Source: Candidatus Rokubacteria bacterium 13_1_40CM_69_27
GTDB taxonomy: Bacteria; Methylomirabilota; Methylomirabilia; Rokubacteriales; CSP1-6
Assembly (NCBI GenBank): GCA_001917535.1
Contig: MNEF01000116.1
Location: 54,077 to 118,076, forward strand
Length of the DNA stretch: 64,000 nt
Reading direction: 5' to 3'
Shown: positions 20,767-29,411 of the stretch, piece after piece
Layout of the letters: every line of letters begins with the position of its first letter
Position numbering within the stretch: position 1 is the first letter of the stretch
Position numbers and translations under genes: made by a program
The notes under the pieces: generated by a model
The model's input: only the letters and a program-made list of their open reading frames with translations
The model's database searches: none
Told to the model about the DNA's origin: nothing

Positions 20767-20800
20767 CGAGGCCCGTTGCCGTCGGAGGGAACGGGCCTCG
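20767..20800 (+). terminator. Hairpin after the sigma gene (no T-tract)
   Basis: Perfect 11-bp stem CGAGGCCCGTT / AACGGGCCTCG with a 12-nt loop, 83 nt downstream of the sigma-factor stop and between convergent genes. No run of T follows on either strand, so it is a structure-only or factor-dependent terminator candidate. The remainder of 20684-20899 shows nothing else recognisable. Confidence 0.5.
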
Positions 20801-20899
20801 CCGTACCCCACCCACCCCCCGCCCTCAGCGCGGACCGCTCTCTCCGACCCCCGCGGTTTCACCCGCGCGGCGGGTGGCGCCGCGACCGTAGGCGTCTGC

Positions 20900-21415
20900 T
20901 CATCGTGAGGCTATCTGGCCGGACTTGATGAGCTCGTAGGTCACGATCCCCGTGTCGGGCGGCGAGCCGCTGATCATCGTGATCATGGTGGCGATCTCGC
21001 TCCGGTGGTGAGTGGCGTGGTTGGCCACGTGCTGGAGCAGCGGCCAGAGCGCGAGACGGAACGGCTTGCCCTCGGTGTTCCGGTACTCCACCAGGCGACC
21101 GAGGTCGGTCTCGGTCAGCCTCGCGATGAAGGCCCGCTGCTCCTTCTCCAGCGCGTCCCAGTGCTCGCGCAGGGCCGTCAGGCTCGGAATGTCGTCTCCG
21201 GGGAGCTTCGTCGGCGACGTGCCTTTCCAGCGCTGCAGCCATCCCCAATCGGCAGCGTAGAGGTGAGCCAGCATGCGCCTGACCGTGGCAAAGCTGAACT
21301 GCGAACCGACCTCCCGCCCGGCGGCCGCGTCGCCCAGCGAAGCCGCGACGTCGAAGAGTCGCCGGTTCGCCCACCAGTGGTAGTCGTAGAGCCCGCGGAT
21401 CATTTCGATGCTCAT
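20900..21415 (-). CDS. DinB-family (four-helix) protein
   Basis: DinB/YfiT-like metalloprotein of 171 aa. Helical bundle with likely metal histidines H51, H133 and H137 (HLYAADW and NHATHH). Family members are often thiol-dependent enzymes or of unknown role. ATG at 21415 is preceded by AAGGAG with a 6-nt spacing, better than the GTG at 21430 that overlaps the carrier gene stop. It is the last gene of the biotin carboxylase run. Confidence 0.85.
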   Translation of the reverse strand: MSIEMIRGLYDYHWWANRRLFDVAASLGDAAAGREVGSQFSFATVRRMLAHLYAADWGWLQRWKGTSPTKLPGDDIPSLTALREHWDALEKEQRAFIARLTETDLGRLVEYRNTEGKPFRLALWPLLQHVANHATHHRSEIATMITMISGSPPDTGIVTYELIKSGQIASR

Positions 21416-21426
21416 GGCTGGCTCCT

Positions 21427-21642
21427 TCACGAGAGGATGGCGACGATCTCGCCCTCCTGCACGGTCTGTCCTTCCTGGACCCGGATCTCGCTGACATAGC
21501 CGGCGCGCGGCGCCTCCACGGGGATCTCCATCTTCATGGACTCGAGCACGATCACCGGGTCGCCGGCCTGCACCGCATCGCCGAGCTTGGCGGTGACCAG
21601 GAACACCACCCCCGTGATGTGGGCCTTGATCTCCTCAGGCAT
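21427..21642 (-). CDS. Biotin/lipoyl carrier domain protein
   Basis: 71-aa stand-alone biotinyl domain. ESMKM at 35-39 has the biotin-accepting K37, flanked by the usual glycine turns. The start at 21642 overlaps the end of the biotin carboxylase gene by 8 nt, so the two form one unit. Small separate carriers of this type serve acyl-CoA or pyruvate-type carboxylases; the carboxyltransferase is not in the window. Confidence 0.9.
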   Translation of the reverse strand: MPEEIKAHITGVVFLVTAKLGDAVQAGDPVIVLESMKMEIPVEAPRAGYVSEIRVQEGQTVQEGEIVAILS

Positions 21643-22981
21643 CGAACACTCCTTGCTCGACCATCTGGGTATGGACGGCGCCGCGGCAGTACTCGGGGTG
21701 GCCCATGACACGACGGAGGAACGGCACCGTCGTCTGCACGCCTTCGATGACGCACTCGGCCAGGGCCTTGGCCATGCGCTCGACGGCCTGCTTCCGGCCC
21801 TCGCCGCGGGCGATGAGTTTCACGAGCAGCGGGTCGTAATGGACGGACACGGCGCTGCCCGCCGCGACGCCGGATTCGATCCGGATGCCTTCGCCGGCGG
21901 GGAGCGCCAGGCGCGTGATCGTACCCGGCGACGGGAGAAACCCCTTCGCGGGGTCCTCGGCATAGATCCGGCATTCGATGGCCGCGCCGCGCGAGAGGAT
22001 CTCCTCCTGGCGCCACGGCAGGGGCTCGCCGGCGGCGACCCTCAGCTGGGCCACGACCAGATCGAGGCCGGTGACCTCTTCCGTCACCGGGTGCTCGACC
22101 TGCAGCCGCGTGTTCATCTCCAGGAAGTAGAAACGCCCGGTCGCGTCCACCAGGAACTCCATCGTCCCCGCGTTGACGTAGCCGATCGCCCGGGCGCCGG
22201 TGACCGCGGCCGCGGTAAGTCCGGCCTTGGTCTCCGCGGGGAGACCGGGCGCCGGGGACTCCTCCACCAGCTTCTGGTGGCGCCGCTGGATCGAGCACTC
22301 GCGCTCGTGCAGGTGCACCACCGCGCCGCGCGCGTCAGCGAAGACCTGGACCTCGACGTGGCGCGGCCGCTCGAGGTAGCGCTCCACGTAGAGCGCGCCG
22401 TTGCCGAACGCCGCCTCGGCCCGCCGCCGCGCGGTGGCGAACGCCGCCGAAAGATCACCGGCCCTGGTCACGCGGGCCATGCCGATGCCTCCCCCGCCCG
22501 CGGCCGCCTTGATCAGGAGGGGAAACCCGATGTCGGCAGCCAGGCGTTCGGCCGCGACGACCTCCGCGACCGGGCCGGGGCTGCCGGGCACGACGGGCAC
22601 CCCTGCCGCAGCCATCACCAGCCGAGCCTCGGTCTTGTCCCCCATCGTGCGGATCGCCTCCGGCGACGGGCCGATGAACGTCAGCCCTGCCTTCGCGCAG
22701 GCCGCGGCGAACTGCCAGTTCTCGGCGAGGAAGCCGTAGCCGGGATGCACGGCGTCGGCTCCGGTGCGGCGGGCCGCGGTGACCATCGCCTCGATCGAGA
22801 GGTAGCTCTGACGCGCCGGCCCCGGTCCGATCGGCACCGCCTCATCGGCGTCGGTCACGTGGGGGGCGTCGCGGTCGACCTCCGAGTAGACGGCCACGGT
22901 CTTCACGTCGAGCCGCCGGCACGCGCGAAAGACGCGGCGGGCGATCTCACCGCGGTTGGCGACGAGCACCTTCCGGAACAC
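21635..22981 (-). CDS. accC: Biotin carboxylase
   Basis: ATP-dependent carboxylation of the biotin carrier. The 448 aa protein has the N-terminal KVLVANRGEIARRVFRAC, the ATP-grasp glycine loop KAAAGGGGIGM, and the catalytic EMNTRLQVEHPVTE block. The neighbouring carrier implies a two-part carboxylase whose acceptor (acetyl-, propionyl-CoA or other) is undetermined. Its start overlaps the end of the upstream ferritin-like gene by 35 nt. Confidence 0.92.
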   Translation of the reverse strand: MFRKVLVANRGEIARRVFRACRRLDVKTVAVYSEVDRDAPHVTDADEAVPIGPGPARQSYLSIEAMVTAARRTGADAVHPGYGFLAENWQFAAACAKAGLTFIGPSPEAIRTMGDKTEARLVMAAAGVPVVPGSPGPVAEVVAAERLAADIGFPLLIKAAAGGGGIGMARVTRAGDLSAAFATARRRAEAAFGNGALYVERYLERPRHVEVQVFADARGAVVHLHERECSIQRRHQKLVEESPAPGLPAETKAGLTAAAVTGARAIGYVNAGTMEFLVDATGRFYFLEMNTRLQVEHPVTEEVTGLDLVVAQLRVAAGEPLPWRQEEILSRGAAIECRIYAEDPAKGFLPSPGTITRLALPAGEGIRIESGVAAGSAVSVHYDPLLVKLIARGEGRKQAVERMAKALAECVIEGVQTTVPFLRRVMGHPEYCRGAVHTQMVEQGVFDA

Positions 22982-23861
22982 TACGGCGGGGGCTCGGAGC
23001 GGAGCGACGAGCGCCTACGAATCGATGAGCGCCGACCCTGGCCTGGGCCACGACGTCGCATCGGCCGGCCGGACCCAGGTCTTCGTAGGTGGCGAGCACC
23101 GTCACCCGCGCGCTCTCGGCGATCTGCCCCGCCAGGGCCGGCAGGTCGTCCTCGACGAGAGCCCGGGCATGGGCGTCGACCTCGGCGCGGAGGTCCGTCG
23201 CGATCACGCCGGCATCGAAGACCGAGTCGAGGGCCACGAGATCGTCGGCGGGGTCGACGCCCGCCACGTCCACGGCCAGCGGCGGCGTCGGGCTCTCGCC
23301 CGTCACGCCGCCCGCCTCGGCGAGGGCCTCGTAGAGCCGGCGCTCCCAGGTGGCGGCCCGCGCCCGCGAGTCGTCGTCACGGAGCAGACGCTCTAGCACC
23401 GCGGCTCCGGCGGCGACATGGCGACGCTCCTCGGCGATGCAGCGCTCGAGGATGCGCCGGGTCGGCGGCTCGTAAAGGGGGTTGGCCGCGGCCAGATGCC
23501 GCTCGTAGGTGGCGACCAGGTGGGGCTTGAGCACGCGGTAGACGCCGACGACGCGCTGGGGCGACTCCCCGCGGCCTTCACGCGCATCCAGCAGATCCAT
23601 GAACCGCACGAACCGCTCGTTGGCGGGCTCCGATTGCTGCGCCGGTGAGCGCAGCTCCGGGAGCCTCCGGCCCCAGAGATCGGCGTGCTGAGCGCAGTCC
23701 CACACGTGCCGGCCGAACAGGAGCTTGACGGGCAGCTCCGGCGTCAGCGCGATCCAGCCGCCGAGCGTGCGCATGAGGCGCTCCTCCGCGTAGCGGTAGT
23801 GTCGGACGCGCTGGGCAGAGGCCTCGACCGAGAAGTCGCCGGCCAGCGGATGGGCGCTCAC
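22947..23861 (-). CDS. Ferritin-like superfamily protein, function unknown
   Basis: 304 aa, mostly helical. The segments FGRHVWDCAQHADLWGRR (about 50-67) and RCIAEERRHVAAG (about 140-152) look like ferritin-fold helices with E/H metal-type residues. The C-terminal Arg/Pro-rich tail lies over the start of accC. The GTG start (23861) is chosen because nothing better lies upstream. No enzyme activity can be named. It is one of two ferritin-like genes in tandem. Confidence 0.65.
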   Translation of the reverse strand: MSAHPLAGDFSVEASAQRVRHYRYAEERLMRTLGGWIALTPELPVKLLFGRHVWDCAQHADLWGRRLPELRSPAQQSEPANERFVRFMDLLDAREGRGESPQRVVGVYRVLKPHLVATYERHLAAANPLYEPPTRRILERCIAEERRHVAAGAAVLERLLRDDDSRARAATWERRLYEALAEAGGVTGESPTPPLAVDVAGVDPADDLVALDSVFDAGVIATDLRAEVDAHARALVEDDLPALAGQIAESARVTVLATYEDLGPAGRCDVVAQARVGAHRFVGARRSAPSPRRSVPEGARRQPR

Positions 23862-23883
23862 GGCTCCGCCATGGCGCGGGCGG

Positions 23884-24018
23884 CTAGTACCACGTGCCGG
23901 GACTCATGGCGAGCCAGACGAGGCACGAGGGCGGGAGTGCGAAGCCGCAGCGCGCCCGGCGCGCGAGGCGAGCCAGAGTGAATCCGAGAACGACGTATGG
24001 CGAAGCCAGGAGGCCCGG
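23884..24018 (-). repeat. Diverged intergenic repeat, copy D, with imperfect terminal inverted repeats
   Basis: Fills the 159-nt gap between the two ferritin-like genes. Read on the minus strand it shares CTTCGCCA, TTCTCGG and GGCTCGCCTCG with copy B, and CTGCGGCTTCGCAC resembles the core with one extra T. Its ends, CTAGTGCCGGG and CCCGGCACGTGGTACTAG, are near inverted copies of each other. The exact 18-base core is not present, so it is a degenerate relative. Confidence 0.45.
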
Positions 24019-24020
24019 CA

Positions 24021-24776
24021 CTAGTACACGGGGGAGCGCTGCGTGCTGCGGATGAGGCGCTCGATCTCCTCGTCGGTGAAGCCGGCGAGACGGCGCGCCT
24101 CCTTGGCGATCGAGATGGCGACTTCCTCGTGGTCGCCGTCCAGGCGGACGCCCCCGAGGTTGAAGCGCTCGTCGATCGTCTCCTGGAACTCGATCGCGCG
24201 ACGCCGACGCTCGGGATCGCCCTTGGTCAGCTCGTTGAGCCACTTCGACCCCATGCGCACGTGCGTGATCTCGTCGGCGAGCACGAAGTCCACGGCCCGC
24301 TCGATGATCGGGTCGCCGATCTTGCGGGCGATGTGCACGAGCTGGTTGAAGACGTCACAGGCCAGCCCCTCGAGCCCGCGGTTCACGCCCGCGACCCGCG
24401 CCGCCGCGTCCTCGGCGCAGGCGCATCTCCAGAGGATCGTCGACTCGGGAAACTCGCCCACGTAACCACCGAGGTGATCTATCAGGCCCAGGTAGACCTC
24501 CACGTGGCGCGACTCGTCCCAGACCTGCCGGGCCATATCCAGGGTGAACTCCCACGGCGCGTCCGGGAAGTCGCAGACCGTTCGCCCCGCCCCCTCCATG
24601 GCCTGAAGCTCGCCGACGAGGATGCCGTGCACACGCTCGCGGATCGACTCCCGGCTCGCGAGGTCGGCCATCGGCGGCAGGCCCTGCTCGATCCGCATCT
24701 CGCCGATCTCCCGCGCCCGCTTGCGCACGAAGCGGTCCTCGCGCGCCAGCTTGTCGTAGGCGATCGGCCGCTCCAT
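24021..24776 (-). CDS. Ferritin-like di-iron-type protein (DUF455-like)
   Basis: 251 aa helical protein with a complete di-iron pattern: E in GELQAMEG, ExxH in DESRHVEV, E in GLEGLACD and ExxH in DEITHVRM. This ligand pattern is that of the ferritin-like superfamily (DUF455/MiaE-like); oxidase, hydroxylase or storage roles are all possible. It ends in VY just before the copy D repeat. It is separated from livH by only 7 nt, in the same direction. Confidence 0.75.
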   Translation of the reverse strand: MERPIAYDKLAREDRFVRKRAREIGEMRIEQGLPPMADLASRESIRERVHGILVGELQAMEGAGRTVCDFPDAPWEFTLDMARQVWDESRHVEVYLGLIDHLGGYVGEFPESTILWRCACAEDAAARVAGVNRGLEGLACDVFNQLVHIARKIGDPIIERAVDFVLADEITHVRMGSKWLNELTKGDPERRRRAIEFQETIDERFNLGGVRLDGDHEEVAISIAKEARRLAGFTDEEIERLIRSTQRSPVY

Positions 24777-24783
24777 GGCCGAA

Positions 24784-25668
24784 TTATACGCGCTCCCGGA
24801 ACTCCCTGCCCAGCAGCCCCTCCGGCCGGAGCAGCAGCACGACGATGATGATCAGGAACGCGAGCGTGTTCTTGAACTGGATGGTCAGGTAGGCCCCGGC
24901 CAGGCTCTCGGCCACGCCGAGGAGCAGGCCGCCCAGGACCGCCCCCGGCAGGCTGTTGAGTCCGCCCAGGACCGCGGCGGCGAACCCCTTGAGGAAGGGG
25001 TCGAGCATGAAGAAGGGATCGAGCAGGAGCACCGGGGCCAGGAAGACGCCGGCGACGACGCCGAGACCGGAGGCCACGCCCCACGACACGCCGAGCACCA
25101 CCCGGGTGGGGATGCCCAGCGTCTGGGCGGCCATCACGTTTTCGGAAGTCGCGCGCATCGCCAGCCCCAACCGCGTCCGCTGAACGAGCAGGTAGAGCAG
25201 CGCGCTGCCGACCACGCCGGCGGCGATGGTGGCGATCGCGAGCTGGCTGACGATGACCGCGCCCACCTTGTACGTCTTCGTGTCGGAGATGGGGAACGGC
25301 AAGGACACCGGCTCGGCGCCCCAGACGTAGACCACCACGCCCTGCAGGATCAGCGCCAGGCCCAGGGTGAGGATCACCATCCCCAGGAGATTGGCCCCCC
25401 GGCGCTGGGCCGGGACGAGGACGCCGAAGTAGAAGCCGATGCCGACCCCGGCGCCGACCAGGAGGCTGGCGCCCAGGGCCAGCACGAAGGGGTAGTGCTG
25501 CGTCAGCAGTGAGAACGACACGAAGGTGGCGAGCGTCGCGATGTCGCCGTGGGCGAAGTTGAGGACCCGAGTGGAGCGGTAGATGAGGACGATCCCCAAC
25601 GCCACCAGGGCGTAGAGGCTGCCCGCCGAGAGCCCCGTCAACGCGTACTGGAGCAGGCGCTCCATCAC
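24784..25668 (-). CDS. livH: Branched-chain amino acid-type ABC transporter permease LivH
   Basis: Integral membrane permease of 294 aa with about eight hydrophobic segments, the LivH hallmark ALVALGIVLIYRSTRVLNFAHGD near the N terminus, and ATSENVMAAQTLGI in the middle. Last transport gene of the livK-G-F-fadD-M-H operon; separated from livM by 174 nt containing repeat copy B. Confidence 0.93.
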   Translation of the reverse strand: MMERLLQYALTGLSAGSLYALVALGIVLIYRSTRVLNFAHGDIATLATFVSFSLLTQHYPFVLALGASLLVGAGVGIGFYFGVLVPAQRRGANLLGMVILTLGLALILQGVVVYVWGAEPVSLPFPISDTKTYKVGAVIVSQLAIATIAAGVVGSALLYLLVQRTRLGLAMRATSENVMAAQTLGIPTRVVLGVSWGVASGLGVVAGVFLAPVLLLDPFFMLDPFLKGFAAAVLGGLNSLPGAVLGGLLLGVAESLAGAYLTIQFKNTLAFLIIIVVLLLRPEGLLGREFRERV

Positions 25669-25715
25669 ACCTCCCGCACGCCGGGAAGGGCAGCGGCGAG
25701 GAACGAGCCGGGCAA

Positions 25716-25776
25716 GGCCCCGCCGTGCGAGCCGCAGGACGGCCGGGGGCTGGGCCCCACGCGTCCGAGGCGAGCC
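25716..25776 (-). repeat. Intergenic repeat, copy B (livM-livH gap)
   Basis: Same element as copy A, on the other strand: read on minus it begins GGCTCGCCTCGGACGCG and carries the 18-base core at 25744-25727, then GCACGGCGGGGC, identical to copy A over that end. The remaining gap (25669-25842) holds a further stretch, CTTCGCCA to TTCTCGG, also shared with copy D. It separates the two permease genes. Confidence 0.8.
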
Positions 25777-25842
25777 CTGAACTCGAACCGGAGCCGACCG
25801 AACCGAGAACGCAGCGTGGCGAAGTTCATCGGCGCTGCCTGC

Positions 25843-26823
25843 TCACCGGAACGGCCACAGCTGGAAATACAGCCGCGCCTTCAACCACCGGCCGTAGAGC
25901 CCGAGCGGCTCGAAGATCAACACGATCAGGATGGTCACCCCGTAGACGATGGGAACCATCTCGCGGAAGTCGGCGAAGACCTTGGGGACGAGGAGGACGA
26001 AGGCGGCCCCCAGAATGGACCCCTCGACGGAGGCCACGCCGCCGATGATGACGGCCACGAAGAGCGTGATGGCCTCCGCGATGTTGAAGATCTGGGGCTC
26101 GATGTGGCCGAGCACCTGCGCGTAGAGCGCACCGTGGACGCCCGTGTAGAAGGACGAGATGGCGAAGGCCAGCAGCTTGTAGCGCGTCAGGTTCACGCCG
26201 TTGACCTCGGCGGCGATGTCGGAGTCGCGGATGGCGGCGAAGGCGCGCCCGACGTACGAGGAGATCAGGTTGTAGGTGGCGAGCGTGAAGCCCACCAGGA
26301 GGAGGACATAGAGGTAGTACTCGTACCGGCGGCCGGACAGCCCGAACATCGGCGAGAGCTTGGTGATCGCCAGCCCCGACCGCCCGCCGGAGAGCACCTC
26401 CCAGTTGACGAAGATCTGGTAGACGGCGACGCCGAAGCCCAGAGTGGCGATGGCCAGATACGGCCCCTTGAGGCGGAGCGACGGAAACCCGACGACGACG
26501 CCCGCCAGCGCCGCGACGCCGCCCGCCGCCACCAGGGCCACCAGAAACGGCGCGCCCCAGATCCGCAGGTGCCCGAAGGCGAAGGCGCCGATGGCCAGGA
26601 AGCCGGCCTGGCCGAAGGAGATCTGGCCCGTGTAGCCGATGAGGATGTTCTGGCCCATCACGCCGATCGAGTAGAGGGCGACCAGCGTGGCCAGGAAGAC
26701 GAAGTGCTCGGCGGCCACCCACGGAAACATCGCCAGGGCCACCAGCAGCGCCGCCAGCAGCGCCCGGGTGACCGGCGTGCGCGCCAGCGCCAGGTCCTGG
26801 CGGTAGGACTCGACGAGATCCAC
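25843..26823 (-). CDS. livM: Branched-chain amino acid-type ABC transporter permease LivM
   Basis: Second permease subunit, 326 aa. Hydrophobic segments throughout; the LivM signature LIGYTGQISFGQAGFLAIGA is near 78-97, and RDSDIAAEVNGVN lies mid-protein. It begins 3 nt after the acyl-CoA ligase stop, so it is part of that operon. Confidence 0.93.
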   Translation of the reverse strand: MDLVESYRQDLALARTPVTRALLAALLVALAMFPWVAAEHFVFLATLVALYSIGVMGQNILIGYTGQISFGQAGFLAIGAFAFGHLRIWGAPFLVALVAAGGVAALAGVVVGFPSLRLKGPYLAIATLGFGVAVYQIFVNWEVLSGGRSGLAITKLSPMFGLSGRRYEYYLYVLLLVGFTLATYNLISSYVGRAFAAIRDSDIAAEVNGVNLTRYKLLAFAISSFYTGVHGALYAQVLGHIEPQIFNIAEAITLFVAVIIGGVASVEGSILGAAFVLLVPKVFADFREMVPIVYGVTILIVLIFEPLGLYGRWLKARLYFQLWPFR

Positions 26824-26826
26824 GCC

Positions 26827-28632
26827 TCAGGTCCGGTAGAGGCTCTGGATCAGCTCGGCGTACCGCGCCTCGATCGCGCGGCGCTTAACCTTCTTCGTCG
26901 GCGTCACGTCACCCTCCTCCTCGTAGAAGCGCCGCGGCAACAGGGCGAGCTTCTTGATCGTCTCCACCTGGGAGAGGGTCTTGTTCACCTTCCGGACCTC
27001 GCCCTCGATGAGCCGGACGATCTCGGGGTTCTGGGTCAGGCCCTGGAAGGTCGTGAAGGGGACGCGGCGGTCCTGGGCGAACTTGGTGACGTTGTCCTCG
27101 TCGATCAGGATCAGGGCCGTCAGGTACTTGCGGCCGTCGCCGATGACGATGGCGTCCTGGATGTAGGGGCTGAACTTCAGCTTGTTCTCGATGTAGGCGG
27201 GGGTGATGTTCTTGCCTGCCGCCGTGATGATGATGTCCTTCTTGCGGTCCAGGATCCTGAGATGGCCGTCGTCCCAGGCGCCGACGTCCCCGGTGTGGAG
27301 CCAGCCCTCGCCATCGATGGTCCGCGCCGTCAGCTCCGGGTCCTTGAAGTAGCCCTTGAAGACATGGGGGCCCCGGGTGAGGATCTCGCCGTCGTCGGCC
27401 AGAACCACTTCGATGCCCGGCAGGGGCTCCCCCACCGTTCCCACCCGGGGGCGGTCGAGCCGATTGACGGAAATCACGCCGCTCGATTCGGTCAGCCCGT
27501 ACCCCTCGATCAGCGGAATGCCGAGCCCGTGATAGTACTCGAACAGTTCCGGCGACGCAGGCGCCGCGCCACAGAGAGCGATGCGGATTCGGTCGAAGCC
27601 GAGCCTCCGCTTCAGCGGCCCCAGGGCGACCCCGTACGCCAGCCGGTAGAGGACGGCCAGCGCCGGCGGCACCGGTCCCGCCATCCGGGCCCGAGCGCGG
27701 CGGCGTCCGATGGTGACGGCGGCCCGGTAGAGGGCGCGCTTGAGGGGCGTGGAATCGGCCATGCGCAGCTCGACGGTGGACGCCAGCTTCTCCCAGATCC
27801 GGGGCACGCTGGCGAAGTAGGTGGGCGAAACCTCGCGCAGGTTCTGGAACAGCGTGTCGAGACTCTCGACGAAGTTGACGACGTAGCCGCTCCCGACGGC
27901 TCCGAAGACGGTGATGAGGTTCTCGTAGACGTGGGCGAACGGCAGGTAGGACACCACCTCGTCGTCGGGCGTGGCGGCGAAGATCGTGCGCGCGGCCTCG
28001 GCCTGCCAGAGGATGGACCGGTGCGAGAGCATCGCGCCTTTGGGCGGCCCTGTCGTGCCCGAGGTGTAGATGATCATCGCGGTGTCGTCGGGCCGGATCG
28101 ATCGCCACCGCTCGTCCACCGTCACCGCCTGGGCTTGGCTGAAGGCCAAGCCCTGCTTGAGGAACTCCTCGTAGAAGACGACGCGCTCGTCGGTGAAGCC
28201 CCAGAGACCCTTGGCGTCCCAGACGACGATCCGCTCCACTCGCGTGTCGCCCACGATCGCCAGCACCTTGTCGAGCTGTTCCTCGCTCTCGACGAAGATC
28301 AGCCGCGCCTCGGAGTGATCGAGGAGGTAGCGGATCTGCTCCGGTGCCGAGGTCGGATAGATCCCGCAGGTCGCGCCGCCGGCCATCTGGACGCCCAGGT
28401 GGCAGTAGAGCCACTGGGGGCGGTTGTCGGCGAGCACGGCGACGTTCTCCTGCGGCCGGAGCCCGAAGGCGAGCAGCGCCGCGGCCACCTTCAGGACCTC
28501 CTCGCCGTACTGACGCCAGGTGACCCGATGCCAGATGCCGTAGGCCTTGTAGCGGATCGCCAGCCGATCGCCCTGACGCTCGACCTGCCGGAGGAACTGC
28601 TGGGGGAGGGTCCGGGCCGCCGTCTCGGTCAT
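26827..28632 (-). CDS. Long-chain fatty-acid/aryl acid-CoA ligase type AMP-binding enzyme
   Basis: Adenylate-forming ligase, 601 aa, activating a carboxylic acid to its CoA thioester. The AMP-binding loop YTSGTTGPPKGAMLSH lies near 176-191, followed by EGYGLTESSGV and TGDVGAWDDGHLRILDRKKD. The C-terminal TPTKKVKRR carries the catalytic lysine region. ATG at 28632 overlaps the livF stop (TGATG). Being inside a liv operon, it may activate the acid that the transporter imports; that is inference. Confidence 0.9.
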   Translation of the reverse strand: MTETAARTLPQQFLRQVERQGDRLAIRYKAYGIWHRVTWRQYGEEVLKVAAALLAFGLRPQENVAVLADNRPQWLYCHLGVQMAGGATCGIYPTSAPEQIRYLLDHSEARLIFVESEEQLDKVLAIVGDTRVERIVVWDAKGLWGFTDERVVFYEEFLKQGLAFSQAQAVTVDERWRSIRPDDTAMIIYTSGTTGPPKGAMLSHRSILWQAEAARTIFAATPDDEVVSYLPFAHVYENLITVFGAVGSGYVVNFVESLDTLFQNLREVSPTYFASVPRIWEKLASTVELRMADSTPLKRALYRAAVTIGRRRARARMAGPVPPALAVLYRLAYGVALGPLKRRLGFDRIRIALCGAAPASPELFEYYHGLGIPLIEGYGLTESSGVISVNRLDRPRVGTVGEPLPGIEVVLADDGEILTRGPHVFKGYFKDPELTARTIDGEGWLHTGDVGAWDDGHLRILDRKKDIIITAAGKNITPAYIENKLKFSPYIQDAIVIGDGRKYLTALILIDEDNVTKFAQDRRVPFTTFQGLTQNPEIVRLIEGEVRKVNKTLSQVETIKKLALLPRRFYEEEGDVTPTKKVKRRAIEARYAELIQSLYRT

Positions 28633-29411
28633 CACCACCGCCTCCTCTTGCGATAGAGCCGCCAGCCCCTGGTGGCCATCTCGGCCGCCCCGACGCCGAG
28701 GTAGACGTCGCGGACATCCTCGTTCCCCATCAGCTCCTCGCTCGTCCCTTCGAGCACCACACGCCCGGCTTCCAGGATGGCCCCCCGGTGCGCCGCCTGC
28801 AGGGCCAGCCGCGCGTTCTGCTCCACCAGCAGGATGGTCGTCCCCGTCCGGCCGATCGTCGCCAGCGCCTCGTAGACGCTCTTGGCGATGCGGGGGGCCA
28901 GGCCCAGCGAGGGCTCGTCGAGCATCAGCAGCCGCGGTCGCCGTAGCATGGCCCGGCCGAGGGCGAGCATCTGCTGCTCGCCCCCCGAGAGCGTCTCGGC
29001 TTGCTGCCCGGCTCGCTCCCTGAGGATCGGGAACATCCCGTGGACGAAGTCGAGGTCCTGGGCGACCCCATCGTCCCGCCGGCCCCACAGCCCCAGCTCG
29101 AGGTTCTCGGCGACGGTGAGCTCCCGGAACAGCCCGCGATCCTCGGGGACGTAGACGACACCCAGCCGCGCGATCGCCTCCGGCGGTCGGCCGTCGATCC
29201 GGCGCCCGTCGAAGAAGATCTGGCCCTTCTTGGGTTGGTCCTTGAGCAGCCCGGCGATCGTCCGGAGCAGCGTCGTCTTGCCGGCCCCGTTGGGGCCCAG
29301 CACCGTAAAGATCTCGCCTTCCCGCACCTCCAGCGAGACACCGAAGAGCGCATAGATCCGGTCGACGTAGAGCGTTTCGATGGTGGAGACGCGGAGCAGC
29401 GGTGTCGTCAT
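28632..29411 (-). CDS. livF: ABC transporter ATP-binding protein LivF
   Basis: ATPase subunit, 259 aa. Walker A GPNGAGKTT near 38-46, signature LSGGEQQMLALGRA, Walker B LLMLDEPSLGL. The C-terminal length matches LivF rather than LivG. The start overlaps the livG stop by ATGA. Confidence 0.95.
   Translation of the reverse strand: MTTPLLRVSTIETLYVDRIYALFGVSLEVREGEIFTVLGPNGAGKTTLLRTIAGLLKDQPKKGQIFFDGRRIDGRPPEAIARLGVVYVPEDRGLFRELTVAENLELGLWGRRDDGVAQDLDFVHGMFPILRERAGQQAETLSGGEQQMLALGRAMLRRPRLLMLDEPSLGLAPRIAKSVYEALATIGRTGTTILLVEQNARLALQAAHRGAILEAGRVVLEGTSEELMGNEDVRDVYLGVGAAEMATRGWRLYRKRRRW

Noticed and set aside
20767-20800. Classical intrinsic terminator after the sigma gene
   Set aside because: No T-tract follows the stem on either strand, so it is listed only as a possible structure-based terminator.
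25549-28656. 1035-codon open frame on the plus strand
   Set aside because: Shadow of livM and the acyl-CoA ligase, low-complexity, no motif.
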